64,000 nucleotides of DNA from Sinomicrobium pectinilyticum (GCF_003725735.1 NZ_RJTM01000116.1:19969-83968), one strand, 5' to 3'; shown: positions 27,373 to 36,813, numbered from the stretch's first letter. Notes: generated from the letters alone by a model not told the origin. A program made the numbers and translations.

Positions 27373-27612
27373 CCGGTTTACATCGATATGGGGTACGTCC
27401 ACGTCCAGGCTATTATAAGTACTGTTATCAATGCCACCACCATACGAATAAGATCCACAACCGCAAGAATATTATTTGTGATAGTGAGAAATATTAATGA
27501 GGATGCCCGTTTTGTTAAGAACTATCTTTCGAGATATGGACATATTATATAATGGTATGCCCGGAATGGGAACTTCTATATCCGAATAAAGAAAGGGAGG
27601 GACTTACCGGCC
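27373..27612. other. Gene-free gap after argH
   Basis: Nothing in this stretch can be supported as a full gene. A hydrophobic 21-codon minus-strand frame lies at 27378-27443 but has no start context or family. The hairpin repeats follow from 27613. Confidence 0.5.
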
Positions 27613-27657
27613 GGGGCTTCGATACACCCCGGTCGGAGACCGGGGCACTCAGCCGCC
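27613..27657 (+). repeat. REP-like hairpin element, copy 1
   Basis: The element begins GGGGCTTCGATACA, has an inner perfect hairpin CCCCGGTC-GGA-GACCGGGG, and ends CACTCAGCCGCC. Outer ends GGnGGCT and AGCCnCC can pair. An inverted second copy lies at 27711-27755. Confidence 0.8.
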
Positions 27658-27710
27658 TTTGTGCAGGCTGTTATAGTTTGCTTTTTGCTATACTGTAAAA
27701 ATAAAACAGG

Positions 27711-27755
27711 GGTGGCTGAGTGGCGCGGCCTTCAGGCCGTTGTACCGAAGCCACC
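27711..27755 (-). repeat. REP-like hairpin element, copy 2 (inverted)
   Basis: Read on the minus strand this 45-base element begins GGTGGCTTCGGTACA, has the inner hairpin CGGCCT-GA-AGGCCG, and ends CACTCAGCCACC. Flanks match copy 1 closely, whereas the inner stem differs in sequence but is still fully paired. The pair lies between convergent genes and may also stop transcription from both sides. Confidence 0.8.
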
Positions 27756-27763
27756 TCATTTCT

Positions 27764-29566
27764 CTAATAATCATCTACCACCTTTTCTCCGGACAAGGTT
27801 TTCATAAAGGCTATAATAGCGCCTTGTTCATCCGGGGTAAGTTCGAGGTTATCAAAGGGGAGTGTCTGGTGGGAAAAGTCAAAGCCGAGTCCGCCCCCGC
27901 CTCCTTTGTTGTAAAAATCCATAACTTCTTCCAGGGTCCGGTAAACCCCGTTATGCATATAGGGTGCTGTTTCGGCTATATTCCTTATGGAAGGTGTTTT
28001 GAACATGCCGCGGTGTAAGACTTCTTCGTATTTCCAGTAAAATCCTTCGTCATCGTCCAGCATCTTATTTTCGGCGGTTTCCGGTACGCCTATGACTTCC
28101 TTTTCTGTTTCTTTATAGAAAGGGGGAACTGTCCCGCCGGTCAAAGGGATAAAATGGCAGGTTGCACACAGGGCTTTTCCCATAAACAGGTTGAATCCCT
28201 CCTTCTCCGCTGCCGAAAAATCATCTTCTTCTCCCCTGATATTCTTATCGAACCTGGAATTAAAATTGTTGAGGGTGCTTATATAAGAAGAAATCGCCCG
28301 GATAATATCGCGGTTATTTTTAGGGACATGGCCAAAAGCCTGCCGGAACTTATCACTATAGGTACTGTCTTTTAAGATATCGGTATTAAATTCGTGTACA
28401 TTGGTATTAAATTCGTTTTGATCTGTAAATACCGAGGATATCTGTTCCAGAAGGTCTTCGGAACGACCATCCCAGAAGAATGATCTCTGGAAAGCTACAT
28501 TGAGTAAGGTAGGAGTATTCCTTTTTAACGGCCTTCCCCGATTGTCTTTATTGGATACAAGCCCATCGGCATACGCTTTTTCCGGTATATGACAGGTAGC
28601 GCAGGACATGGTGCTCCCGGCAGACAAGGCGGGTTCGAAAAACAACATCTTTCCCAATGCTATTTGCTCTTTTGTGGGGTTCCTGTTGATGCTGGGCGTA
28701 AAATACCGGAGATTAAAGCTGTTTTCTTCAAAAAAAGTGGGAGCATCAAAATTAAACGGATAACCGCCCGAAGGCTCCCAAATACCAGATTCTTTACGTA
28801 TCTCTACCCAGGCCCGGGTGACGGGGTTCATATAATCCCGGATAAATACAAAACGGTCAAAGGTTTCGAAATCCGGGTTTCCGGTTACAAAAGTTTCTGC
28901 CTGTTCGAGCAGTTGTATGAACCGTTTGTCCAAGCTATCATTTTTTTCTGTGATGATTTTACGTATGCTCCTTGTATATGTTTCTTTCAGGGAGTTGAGA
29001 GAGGTTTTTATTTCCCCGATGCTCAGGTAACTCACGGGGGTGTCAAACCCTGCAGTGGAGAAACTGATTATACGTAACAACTGCTGATGGGTCGCTATAA
29101 AAAAACGTTGGGCATTCAGCTCCCTTTTTTCCATTTCTTTTTGCAACACGACCAGCATTCCCCGGGTGATATCGGTTTCGTACAAAAATTCCTTGTCAGA
29201 TACTCCGCCTTCATAGATACTTTCTTCTATTTTCTGCAGTCCTACGGGCGGGAGTACTCTCTGGTTGTCATCCAAAAAAACAGGCAGGGCGGGACCGTTT
29301 ACCCTGTGCCCGACTTCCGGGTTCAGGTAAGCGGCATAGGGCTCGGCTTTTTTAAAGGCTATCCTCAGCTTTTTAAAGAATGTTTTGGTGTTTTTGCCAT
29401 TCACCCCTTCATCGCGGAGCGAATCGGTATAGCGGATGGCGGCATTCATGGCTTCTGTGTAGTATTGTTGTGTTTTGTCCCAATCTGGTAGCTGTTCTGC
29501 TTTTTCATGTTTGCAGGAAAAGCTTAATCCTGTAAGGATACATAGGTAGAAAATGGTTCTGCGCAT
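27764..29566 (-). CDS. Imelysin-like/di-haem cytochrome c peroxidase lipoprotein
   Basis: The 600-residue protein starts with a lipoprotein-like signal (GLSFSC). An N-terminal helical region of about 230 residues resembles imelysin-type domains. It is followed by a bacterial di-haem peroxidase/MauG-type domain with haem c sites CATCH near residue 322 and CATCH near residue 467. MFKTPSIRNIAETAPYMHNG near the C-terminus is typical of CcpA/MauG proteins and supplies a distal ligand region. It would act in the periplasm or at the surface, reducing peroxide or oxidising a partner. It is the second gene of a minus-strand pair behind a PhoX-like lipoprotein gene, with a hairpin between them. Confidence 0.88.
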   Translation of the reverse strand: MRRTIFYLCILTGLSFSCKHEKAEQLPDWDKTQQYYTEAMNAAIRYTDSLRDEGVNGKNTKTFFKKLRIAFKKAEPYAAYLNPEVGHRVNGPALPVFLDDNQRVLPPVGLQKIEESIYEGGVSDKEFLYETDITRGMLVVLQKEMEKRELNAQRFFIATHQQLLRIISFSTAGFDTPVSYLSIGEIKTSLNSLKETYTRSIRKIITEKNDSLDKRFIQLLEQAETFVTGNPDFETFDRFVFIRDYMNPVTRAWVEIRKESGIWEPSGGYPFNFDAPTFFEENSFNLRYFTPSINRNPTKEQIALGKMLFFEPALSAGSTMSCATCHIPEKAYADGLVSNKDNRGRPLKRNTPTLLNVAFQRSFFWDGRSEDLLEQISSVFTDQNEFNTNVHEFNTDILKDSTYSDKFRQAFGHVPKNNRDIIRAISSYISTLNNFNSRFDKNIRGEEDDFSAAEKEGFNLFMGKALCATCHFIPLTGGTVPPFYKETEKEVIGVPETAENKMLDDDEGFYWKYEEVLHRGMFKTPSIRNIAETAPYMHNGVYRTLEEVMDFYNKGGGGGLGFDFSHQTLPFDNLELTPDEQGAIIAFMKTLSGEKVVDDY

Positions 29567-29592
29567 CTGTTCTTATTTTGTAAAAATACGGG

Positions 29593-29623
29593 AAAGGCCT
29601 CCATTATGATAATGGCGGCCTTT
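29593..29623 (-). terminator. Hairpin between the two minus-strand lipoprotein genes
   Basis: AAAGGCC pairs with GGCCTTT and, after one mismatch, CCATT with AATGG around ATGAT. On the minus strand it is followed by a T-rich stretch (TTTCCGTATTTTTA). It could terminate or attenuate transcription from the PhoX-like gene into the peroxidase gene. Confidence 0.7.
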
Positions 29624-29655
29624 ATGATATAATGATTATGATTAAGAAAAGGGGC

Positions 29656-31194
29656 TTATCTTGGTAATCCTTTGAGTAAAACAATCTGTGATGCCTGGTT
29701 ATCTTCACGCGCCGTATTGGTATGACCGTCCAGGTTCATAAAGTTGTCATTTTTCCAGTAATGCGGTTGTACGGCAAGCAGGAAAGTTCCGTCTACACCC
29801 ACTTTGTCGGAAACATCGATCAACGAGCCGAATTCCCCGCTCAGCCCGGTACTGTTGTTAGGCGAAAGGTCTTGCCGAACCACCAGTTCGAGCACTTTGG
29901 AAATATTGGACCCGTTGAGGTCGGACTGATAAATATATGCGGAATGCCCTCTGGAAAAAGAGTTGGGGTCTTCCTGAAAATAAATGAAATTTTCGGTAAC
30001 ACATATATTATCCGGGCTTTGCAGTTCGGCCAGGTTGCCGTCCATATTATTGCTGTCGGTATTACCGCTGATGATCTGGGTAAGTTTCCCGGTAAGGGGC
30101 GTATTTTCGTCTAAAACCAATTTATAAATGGTACCCCAATCGTTATATGTACCACTTCCCGGGCCTCTCCCGGTAACGTTGAAATATACATTACGAGCAT
30201 TGGTATCGGAACCTTTCTGGTAATCCACATCTTCTACACGCATAAACTGGGTAGCATTTGCGGCCATGCAAGCTTTATCCATTTCGTCGTAAGGCAATGA
30301 AGCCCCGTTTTCAATTTCCACAAATTCTACATCATATGTAATTCCTCTGTCAAAACTGGCTTCATTATAGGTATTTCCGTCCTCTGCATCGGTAACTCCA
30401 TTTTCTCCATCCGAAACCTGTTTGGTCTTGAGTACATATATCTTCCCGTTTTCCAGGTCATCATCACCGTTTTCGGAATAGTACAATATCACTTGTCCTT
30501 CGGAATCCCTGGAATCGTCATCACCTCCTATGATAACTGTTTTCCCGGGATAGGCATTTTTAGGAAGCGGTACAGCATTTTCCCAGGCAAATTGTCCCAA
30601 TGCGTCCAGCCCGAAATCGGCTGTAGGTGTGGGAGATTCTACCCACGGGTCAATGCCTTTTACATGATAGTGTATGCTTTCGGAGGCGGAAAGGAACAAA
30701 TCTTTGGAGCCACCATGAATGGCAGCTTCCCACATAGTACCGGAACATTGGCGGGCATAATCGGCCACCCCGGAGTTCAACAGGTAATCCCCGGACACCG
30801 GATTTAAATGTTCATCGAGAAATATCCGTGAAACAGCATAGCTGTCCTCACAGTTCACCACATAGAGATAACCGTCCCCGTCTTTTAAAAATCCTGCTCC
30901 GTCAGCAGAACCTGCCAGTTGAAAATCTTCCCCGATAACATCGGGGGTACTGATGAGGGAATATGCCTCTACAAAGTTGAACTGACCAGACATGGCCACC
31001 AATGGTTTGGTCCCTGACTTATTTTCGAACATGGTAGGCTGTTCGGTGAGGTCTTCGCCATCTTTACCATCTTCCCCGTCTATACCATCTTTACCGTCTA
31101 CGCCATCCAGACCGTCTTCCCCGTCATCACAGGCGGTAAACATAATGGCCAGGGGAACAAATAAAAGCATAAGGATTAAGTGAAATTTTCTCAT
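29656..31194 (-). CDS. Collagen-like stalk lipoprotein with PhoX-like (DUF839) propeller
   Basis: The 512-residue product has a lipoprotein signal ending in FTAC (Cys22), then about eight Gly-x-Asp-type triplets (GEDGLDGVDGKDGIDGEDG..., residues 25-48), and a large domain with features of PhoX/DUF839 proteins, notably LQSPDNICVTENFIYF and aspartate/asparagine-rich metal-site candidates. PhoX enzymes are calcium- and iron-dependent alkaline phosphatases. The acidic residues after the lipidated Cys suggest export to the cell surface. It is divergent from an ECF sigma/SusCD/alkaline phosphatase block, which supports a phosphate role. The phosphatase assignment is tentative, since I cannot confirm the full set of metal ligands. 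Confidence 0.6.
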   Translation of the reverse strand: MRKFHLILMLLFVPLAIMFTACDDGEDGLDGVDGKDGIDGEDGKDGEDLTEQPTMFENKSGTKPLVAMSGQFNFVEAYSLISTPDVIGEDFQLAGSADGAGFLKDGDGYLYVVNCEDSYAVSRIFLDEHLNPVSGDYLLNSGVADYARQCSGTMWEAAIHGGSKDLFLSASESIHYHVKGIDPWVESPTPTADFGLDALGQFAWENAVPLPKNAYPGKTVIIGGDDDSRDSEGQVILYYSENGDDDLENGKIYVLKTKQVSDGENGVTDAEDGNTYNEASFDRGITYDVEFVEIENGASLPYDEMDKACMAANATQFMRVEDVDYQKGSDTNARNVYFNVTGRGPGSGTYNDWGTIYKLVLDENTPLTGKLTQIISGNTDSNNMDGNLAELQSPDNICVTENFIYFQEDPNSFSRGHSAYIYQSDLNGSNISKVLELVVRQDLSPNNSTGLSGEFGSLIDVSDKVGVDGTFLLAVQPHYWKNDNFMNLDGHTNTAREDNQASQIVLLKGLPR

Positions 31195-31231
31195 AATGTA
31201 AAATTCGGTTTTTAGTTTTCCAGTTTTATAC

Positions 31232-31259
31232 CAAAAATACCGGATTGCCGGAACGGCAA
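31232..31259 (-). promoter_or_regulatory. Promoter with overlapping dyad for the PhoX-like gene
   Basis: On the minus strand TATTTTTG (31239-31232) fits the -7 element and TTG (31259-31257) lies 17 bases upstream. A perfect dyad TTGCCG-GAA-CGGCAA at 31245-31259 overlaps the upstream element and would suit a repressor site. The start codon is 38 bases downstream of the -7 element. Confidence 0.5.
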
Positions 31260-31667
31260 GGTTAATGCAGTATTACGATTCGCACATACAACTTAATTTT
31301 ATGTTAAATATCTCTGCATTGCGAATTCCTTATTGATATGGCGTTGTTATGAATTTACAATATCATAATATTCCTATATTCAATTTTTATGTACTTTGCA
31401 TGCCATAAAACTGTTCAGTTTTTGTATGTCGTTTAAGGAAAAATGGACACTATTGTGGGCCCGATTTTTTTGGACACCACCCTTATCCCGACGAACAGAA
31501 AAAAGGTATTATGGATTAACTCATGCCCGAATAATGTGATAAATGATCAACCCCAAAGATCAGACATCATAAATTCAAATCGAACAGAGAACCACTTACT
31601 GCTTTATCATATCAAATCTCCTGGAAATTCAACATTAAAAAATCGGAACAGGGTTTAAATCAGTTCA
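31260..31667. other. Gene-free divergent region before the ECF sigma gene
   Basis: I see no supported gene here. A GTACTTTG string at 31391-31398 is one base short of the TAnnTTTG consensus and is only a weak promoter candidate for the sigma factor gene. A 71-codon plus-strand frame at 31443-31658 lacks coding character. Confidence 0.5.
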
Positions 31668-32231
31668 ATGAAAGAGGATTACAGCGAAAAAGGTAATATT
31701 GAGAAGTATGCCGCGCAGGTCCGAAACTCGGACAGGACCGCATTTAACAATCTGTTTGCACTGTTATGGGAACCCATGTATGTGTATGCCGCTTCTATTG
31801 TTCCGGACAATGCCGTTGCCGAAGACCTGGTACAGGAGGTCTGGATCGATTACTGGCAACGCAGGGAAGACGTACAGATACGGAATATAAAACCCTACCT
31901 GTACAGAGCTATCCGGTATCGCTGCTATAATGTGCTGAGAGATTCGAAATTTACAGCCATACAGATCGAAACGGCCAGTACCATTACCACACCTGCCGAG
32001 ACGGAACTGGAAGAAGACCTTACCGAACTCTCCAAACAGATACAGGCCATTATTTCGGAACTCCCGCAGCGGTGCCAGGAGATTTTTACCATGAGCCGCA
32101 TTCACCAGTACAGCAATATGGAAATAGCCGAAAAACTACAGATATCACAGCGATCGGTAGAAAACCAGTTGTCCCTGGCCCTGGGCAAGCTCCGAAGGGA
32201 ACTTTCCATAGTGAAAGTATTCTTTTTTTAG
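31668..32231 (+). CDS. ECF RNA polymerase sigma factor (SusCD-associated)
   Basis: The 187-residue protein has sigma-70 region 2 (FNNLFALLWEPMYVYAASIV...DLVQEVWIDYW) and region 4 with a helix-turn-helix (YSNMEIAEKLQISQRSVENQLSLALGKLRREL). The four-gene order sigma, FecR, SusC with STN domain, SusD is the standard layout in which an outer membrane transporter signals its substrate to the sigma factor. It should activate the downstream genes and possibly the divergent lipoprotein pair. Confidence 0.93.
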   Translation: MKEDYSEKGNIEKYAAQVRNSDRTAFNNLFALLWEPMYVYAASIVPDNAVAEDLVQEVWIDYWQRREDVQIRNIKPYLYRAIRYRCYNVLRDSKFTAIQIETASTITTPAETELEEDLTELSKQIQAIISELPQRCQEIFTMSRIHQYSNMEIAEKLQISQRSVENQLSLALGKLRRELSIVKVFFF

Positions 32232-32418
32232 CCCCCTCTCCCCTTTTCTCCGGCATATTACACTACAGAAAATGCCAGGCCCTCGCACTACGATCCCGGA
32301 ATGCTCTTTTACCATAAAGTTAACGAAAAACATCTGCAGATTAAGCTATCGTTAACACTGCATCCGGCCGTGTGAGTGCCTGTGTGTTTTTGGTACTCTT
32401 AGGTATAATGCAAGCACA

Positions 32419-33384
32419 ATGACCGAAAACGAGATAAAAACATTAATGAAAAAATACCAGGATGGTACCATAAGCCATAAGGAAGAACTGCTCCTGGAGG
32501 AATTCGATGGCCACCTTTTGTATAAAAGGGAAAAGGAGGTTTTTAACAACCCACAACACAAAAAACGGATCGGCCGAAGGTTGGGAAACTCCATCAATGA
32601 TTCCATATCCCGTAGTAACACTTTGCACTGGACAGCCCCTGGAAAAATAGCAGCTTCGGTGATTATTCTACTCGGTCTCGGACTTTCCATATACCTGAAA
32701 TGGAACACCCCGGCGAAGACACTCCCTATAACTATCCTGGAAAAAAGTACGGACTGGGGACAAAAACTCAGCCTTACCCTTACAGATGGCACCGAAGTAC
32801 GCCTCAACTCGGGCAGTACCATAAAATTTCCGGAAAGGTTTACCGGCAACACCCGTGAAGTGGAACTTACCGGTGAAGCCTTCTTTAATGTAGCCAGAAA
32901 CCCAAAGAAACCTTTTATCATAAAATCCGATGAAATCCGCACCACGGTTCTCGGAACTTCCTTTAACATCAACACCTTTCCGGAGAACGAAGAAATTACG
33001 GTTACCGTAGCTACCGGAAAAGTGAAAGTAGCCTCAGACAGCAATGCCGTATTCCTGGGGCCGGAAGAACAGGGCGTGTTTGACAAAAAATCCAACCGGA
33101 TCTCCCGGAGGAAAACAGATATCAGGAACTTTATACAATGGAAAGACGGCATTATCCATTTCGAAGATACCTCACTGTTCCAGGTAAGCAAGGTGCTCGG
33201 AGCCTGGTATGGAGTGACGTTTGTCTTTGCCGAAGAGGAACTCAAAAACTGCCATCTCACCGCTATCTACAACAATGAAATACTATCGGTAGTACTGGAA
33301 AGTATAAAATATGCCAAAAAAGGCCTGCAATACGAGTACCTCGATGATAATAAAGTCCTCATTAAGGGAAGATGCACCGATTAA
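32419..33384 (+). CDS. FecR family anti-sigma factor
   Basis: The 321-residue protein has a short cytoplasmic N-terminal domain with ISHKEELLLEEF, one membrane helix (about residues 74-92), and a periplasmic FecR domain with LTDGTEVRLNSGSTIKFPERF and GEAFFNVARNPKKPFIIKSDEI. A C-terminal DUF4974-type domain resembling STN follows (about 245-315). It holds the ECF sigma factor until the SusC STN domain reports substrate binding. It lies 187 bases after the sigma gene. Confidence 0.94.
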   Translation: MTENEIKTLMKKYQDGTISHKEELLLEEFDGHLLYKREKEVFNNPQHKKRIGRRLGNSINDSISRSNTLHWTAPGKIAASVIILLGLGLSIYLKWNTPAKTLPITILEKSTDWGQKLSLTLTDGTEVRLNSGSTIKFPERFTGNTREVELTGEAFFNVARNPKKPFIIKSDEIRTTVLGTSFNINTFPENEEITVTVATGKVKVASDSNAVFLGPEEQGVFDKKSNRISRRKTDIRNFIQWKDGIIHFEDTSLFQVSKVLGAWYGVTFVFAEEELKNCHLTAIYNNEILSVVLESIKYAKKGLQYEYLDDNKVLIKGRCTD

Positions 33385-33528
33385 TGACCAATCTAACACA
33401 AAAAACAAGGCTTATGATATAGATTTTCTATGAAAAAAAACAGTCTGCAACACTTTGGCGAGCGATCACAGACTGCATACGGTTCAATAATTACAGATAC
33501 TAATAACCATTAAACATTATGTGAAATT

Positions 33529-36500
33529 ATGAAATTGCTAACTTTTAAACAATTTATTCAATTGACATTCCATACATTTTGCTTTCTGATTGCCGGGGCA
33601 TTGCTAAACCCGGTACTTGCCGCCGATGCGGCAGGACAAAAACTGGAAAGCTATAAAGTAGACTTGTCCATCAAGGACGCTACCGTGGTAGAGGTCCTTA
33701 AAGACATTGAGGCACAAACGGATTTTAAGTTTGTGTATGACCGGAAAATAGAGAGGTTGAGCAAAACTTATGATATTTCATACAAAGATAAATCTCTGCG
33801 TTCTATTTTAGAGTGGATTGCAAAAGATGCCAGCCTTGCTTTCAGAAGAATCAACCACACCATCTCTATTGATGTAAACCAGAAAAAGGTTACGGAGAGG
33901 GTTTTGGATATAGCATTCCAAACCATAACCGGTATTATTACTGATGAAAACGGGGTTCCCCTTGCAGGGGCGACCATCATTGTAAAAGGTACTACAAACG
34001 GGGCGACCACGGATTTCGACGGAAATTTTTCTATAGACGTTGAGGACGATGCCGTACTGGAAATATCGTACTTGGGATACAAGTCCCGGGAAGTTCCGGT
34101 TAACGGACGTTCTGAGATCAACATCCAGTTAACTCCGGACGCCGCTCAATTGGATGATGTCATAGTTGTAGGATATGGTACACAGAAAAAAACGGATGTT
34201 ACCGGCTCTATCGGATCTGTAAAGCAGGAAGATTTTAATAAAGGTATCGTAACCAATCCCGGGCAGCTCTTACAAGGTAAGGTTGCGGGCGTCAATGTCT
34301 CTACGGTCAGTGGCGAACCGGGGGCTTCGCAGGATGTTATTATCCGAGGTATAGGTAGTCTGCGTTCCGGGACCACACCGCTTTATGTGGTAGACGGTTT
34401 TGCATTGGATAATACTTCTACCGGGGTACCTACCAATCCTTTGAACTTTATTAACCCTCACGACATTGAAAAAATAGACGTACTGAAAGACGCTTCTGCT
34501 GCTGCCATCTATGGTGCCAGGGCGGCCAACGGGGTTATTGTGATTACTACCAAAAAAGGAAAACAGGGACGCACCGAGATGAACCTTACGGTATCTACTG
34601 CCCTGTCCACACTGGCCAATAAGATAGATGTTTTCAATGCCGGCGAATTCCGGGAGCAGGTTGCCCGGGTAGGTGGTAACCTCAGAGACGGAGGTGCGGA
34701 CACGGACTGGCAGGACGAATTTACAAGGACAGCCATATCCAAAAACATCAATTTCTCCATGGGTGGCGGTACCGAAAAATTCTCTTACTACGGATCTGCC
34801 GGGGTTAATGACCAGGAAGGTATTTTGAGAAACAGTGACCTGAGAACTTATTCGGGACGTCTGAACCTGTCGCAAAAAGCGCTGGACGATCGTTTTAAAG
34901 TGGAACTAAACCTGTCCGGGACCAGGACCGAAAACAAAAGACCGCTAACCACCACCATCATATCGGACATGCTGCGATCTAACCCTACGTACCCGGCCTA
35001 TACAAATGGTGAACCAACCCCTGTAATAAACGGCGATCACTTCAATTCCCTCGTACGGGAACAGTTATACGGGGATTTTGCCAATAACAACCGTATCCTG
35101 GCCAATATCTCTCCTTCCGTAGAGATTGTCAAAGGATTGACTTATAAGCTAAACCTCGGCGTGGACTATTCCAATACGGACAGGGAACAGCAAAATAAAC
35201 CATACACGGCACGGGAAGATGAAATTGGTTCCCTGGACCTTGCTTATACCACCAACACCAATACCCTGGTGGAAAATTACCTGACCTATAAGCAGAACAT
35301 AGGCCAGCACGATATGACATTTTTGGTAGGCCATACGTACCAGGAAACCCTCTATAAATTCAGGAGGTGGGAATACGAAAATTTTCCGGACAACGGTATT
35401 GATCCGAGATACCAGATAGAAGCTGCGGGTAATCTGATATCTCAAGCATCTGATGCCATTAAAAACGAACTGCAATCCTTTTTCGGACGGATAAATTACG
35501 GCTTTGCAAACAGGTATTTACTCACAGTGACCATGCGTGCAGACGGGTCTTCCAAATTCGGGGAAAACAACAAGTACGGTTATTTTCCTTCTGTTGCCGC
35601 CGGATGGAACATCAGCCAGGAAAATTTCATGAGCAATTCCCCTTTCAGTAACCTCAAACTCAGGGCTAGCTGGGGACGTACGGGAAACCAGGAGATCCCT
35701 TCCAAGATCACGCAATCCAGCTACACGGACAGCAGGGCCGATAATGACACTTACCCGCTCAGCGACAACATAAATGGCCTGAGTGACTATCCTTATGGTA
35801 CTGTTTATACCCGTCTTGCCAATCCGGATATTCAATGGGAAGTTTCTACACAGGCCAATATAGGTCTGGATTTCGGCCTGTTCAATAACCAATTGACGGG
35901 TACAGTGGATTACTTCAACAAAGTATCCGAGAACGTATTGCTTGAAGTGGTCCCGTCCGACCCAATACAACCTACCACTACGTTCTGGACCAATATCCCG
36001 GATATGGAAATCAAAAATAACGGGGTGGAGATTTCTCTGGATTACCGGAGTAACGGAAGCGAGGGTGATTTTTCCTACAATATTGGCGGTAATGCTGCCT
36101 TTACCAAAAACAAAGTGGTCAATTCCCCATACCAGGTACTGACCACAGGGGCAGCCCAGGGAGCCGGGCAAACAGGCGCTACGATCAACGGTTACCTGAA
36201 CGGGGAGCCTATAGGTACTTTTTATATGAAAGATTTTATGGGCATTAATGCCGAAGGGTTCAGCCAGTTCCGGGATGTAAACGGAGACGGGGAAATACTG
36301 GATAACGACCGTGTTGTTGTAGGTAAGGCTTTACCTGATGTCACCTATGCATTCTACCTGAATTTCTTCTACAGGAAATTTGACCTTAACCTCAATTTCA
36401 ACGGTGCGGCAGGAAACCAGATCTATAACCACACCGCCATGTCTAATTTTACCAAGGGAAACCTTGCTTTGTCCTTTAACACTACAGATAAAGCCATTGA

Positions 36501-36813
36501 ATACGAGGAAGAAGTGGTAAACAATACCAATGAAGTATCTACACGATACCTGGAAAACGGGGACTATCTGCGCCTCAACAATGCTACTTTGGGTTATAAC
36601 CTGGACCCCAAGCTTTTGGGGATGACAGATTATATAAAGAACATACGCCTCAGTATTACGGGGCAAAACCTGTTTGTGCTGACCGATTACAGCGGATTCG
36701 ATCCTGAAGTGAATACAGGTGATTCATCGGGAGGAATCCAGACTTTCGGAATCGACAGATATACCTATCCGAAGGCAAGAACATTCCTGTTTGGCTTAAA
36801 TGTATCCTTTTAA
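33529..36813 (+). CDS. SusC/RagA TonB-dependent transporter with STN domain
   Basis: The 1094-residue outer membrane protein has a signal peptide, an STN signalling domain (about residues 45-115), a carboxypeptidase-D-like domain (ITGIITDENGVPLAGATIIVKG), the TonB-linked motif DDVIVVGYGTQKKTDVTGS, a plug with LYVVDGF and AAAIYGARAANGVIVITTKKGK, and a C-terminal beta barrel ending in aromatic residues. The STN domain fits the preceding sigma/FecR pair. Its cargo is unknown: the only enzyme in the block is an alkaline phosphatase, so a phosphorylated sugar or other phosphoester is my inference. Confidence 0.96.
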   Translation: MKLLTFKQFIQLTFHTFCFLIAGALLNPVLAADAAGQKLESYKVDLSIKDATVVEVLKDIEAQTDFKFVYDRKIERLSKTYDISYKDKSLRSILEWIAKDASLAFRRINHTISIDVNQKKVTERVLDIAFQTITGIITDENGVPLAGATIIVKGTTNGATTDFDGNFSIDVEDDAVLEISYLGYKSREVPVNGRSEINIQLTPDAAQLDDVIVVGYGTQKKTDVTGSIGSVKQEDFNKGIVTNPGQLLQGKVAGVNVSTVSGEPGASQDVIIRGIGSLRSGTTPLYVVDGFALDNTSTGVPTNPLNFINPHDIEKIDVLKDASAAAIYGARAANGVIVITTKKGKQGRTEMNLTVSTALSTLANKIDVFNAGEFREQVARVGGNLRDGGADTDWQDEFTRTAISKNINFSMGGGTEKFSYYGSAGVNDQEGILRNSDLRTYSGRLNLSQKALDDRFKVELNLSGTRTENKRPLTTTIISDMLRSNPTYPAYTNGEPTPVINGDHFNSLVREQLYGDFANNNRILANISPSVEIVKGLTYKLNLGVDYSNTDREQQNKPYTAREDEIGSLDLAYTTNTNTLVENYLTYKQNIGQHDMTFLVGHTYQETLYKFRRWEYENFPDNGIDPRYQIEAAGNLISQASDAIKNELQSFFGRINYGFANRYLLTVTMRADGSSKFGENNKYGYFPSVAAGWNISQENFMSNSPFSNLKLRASWGRTGNQEIPSKITQSSYTDSRADNDTYPLSDNINGLSDYPYGTVYTRLANPDIQWEVSTQANIGLDFGLFNNQLTGTVDYFNKVSENVLLEVVPSDPIQPTTTFWTNIPDMEIKNNGVEISLDYRSNGSEGDFSYNIGGNAAFTKNKVVNSPYQVLTTGAAQGAGQTGATINGYLNGEPIGTFYMKDFMGINAEGFSQFRDVNGDGEILDNDRVVVGKALPDVTYAFYLNFFYRKFDLNLNFNGAAGNQIYNHTAMSNFTKGNLALSFNTTDKAIEYEEEVVNNTNEVSTRYLENGDYLRLNNATLGYNLDPKLLGMTDYIKNIRLSITGQNLFVLTDYSGFDPEVNTGDSSGGIQTFGIDRYTYPKARTFLFGLNVSF

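Noticed and set aside
26560..27402. 280-codon minus-strand reading frame
   Set aside because: Antisense to argH, no signature.
27378..27443. 21-codon hydrophobic minus-strand peptide (MVVALITVLIIAW...)
   Set aside because: It could pass for a toxin-like membrane peptide, but there is no promoter, antisense RNA signature or known family; chance is as likely.
31030..31140. Short-period repeat that could be read as a tandem repeat array
   Set aside because: It is explained by the Gly-x-Asp triplets encoded on the minus strand in the PhoX-like lipoprotein.
31443..31658. 71-codon plus-strand frame before the ECF sigma gene
   Set aside because: No domain, poor coding character and an intergenic, AT-rich setting.
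32352..33260. 302-codon minus-strand reading frame
   Set aside because: Antisense to FecR; the Ser/Arg/Phe-rich product is typical of a shadow frame.
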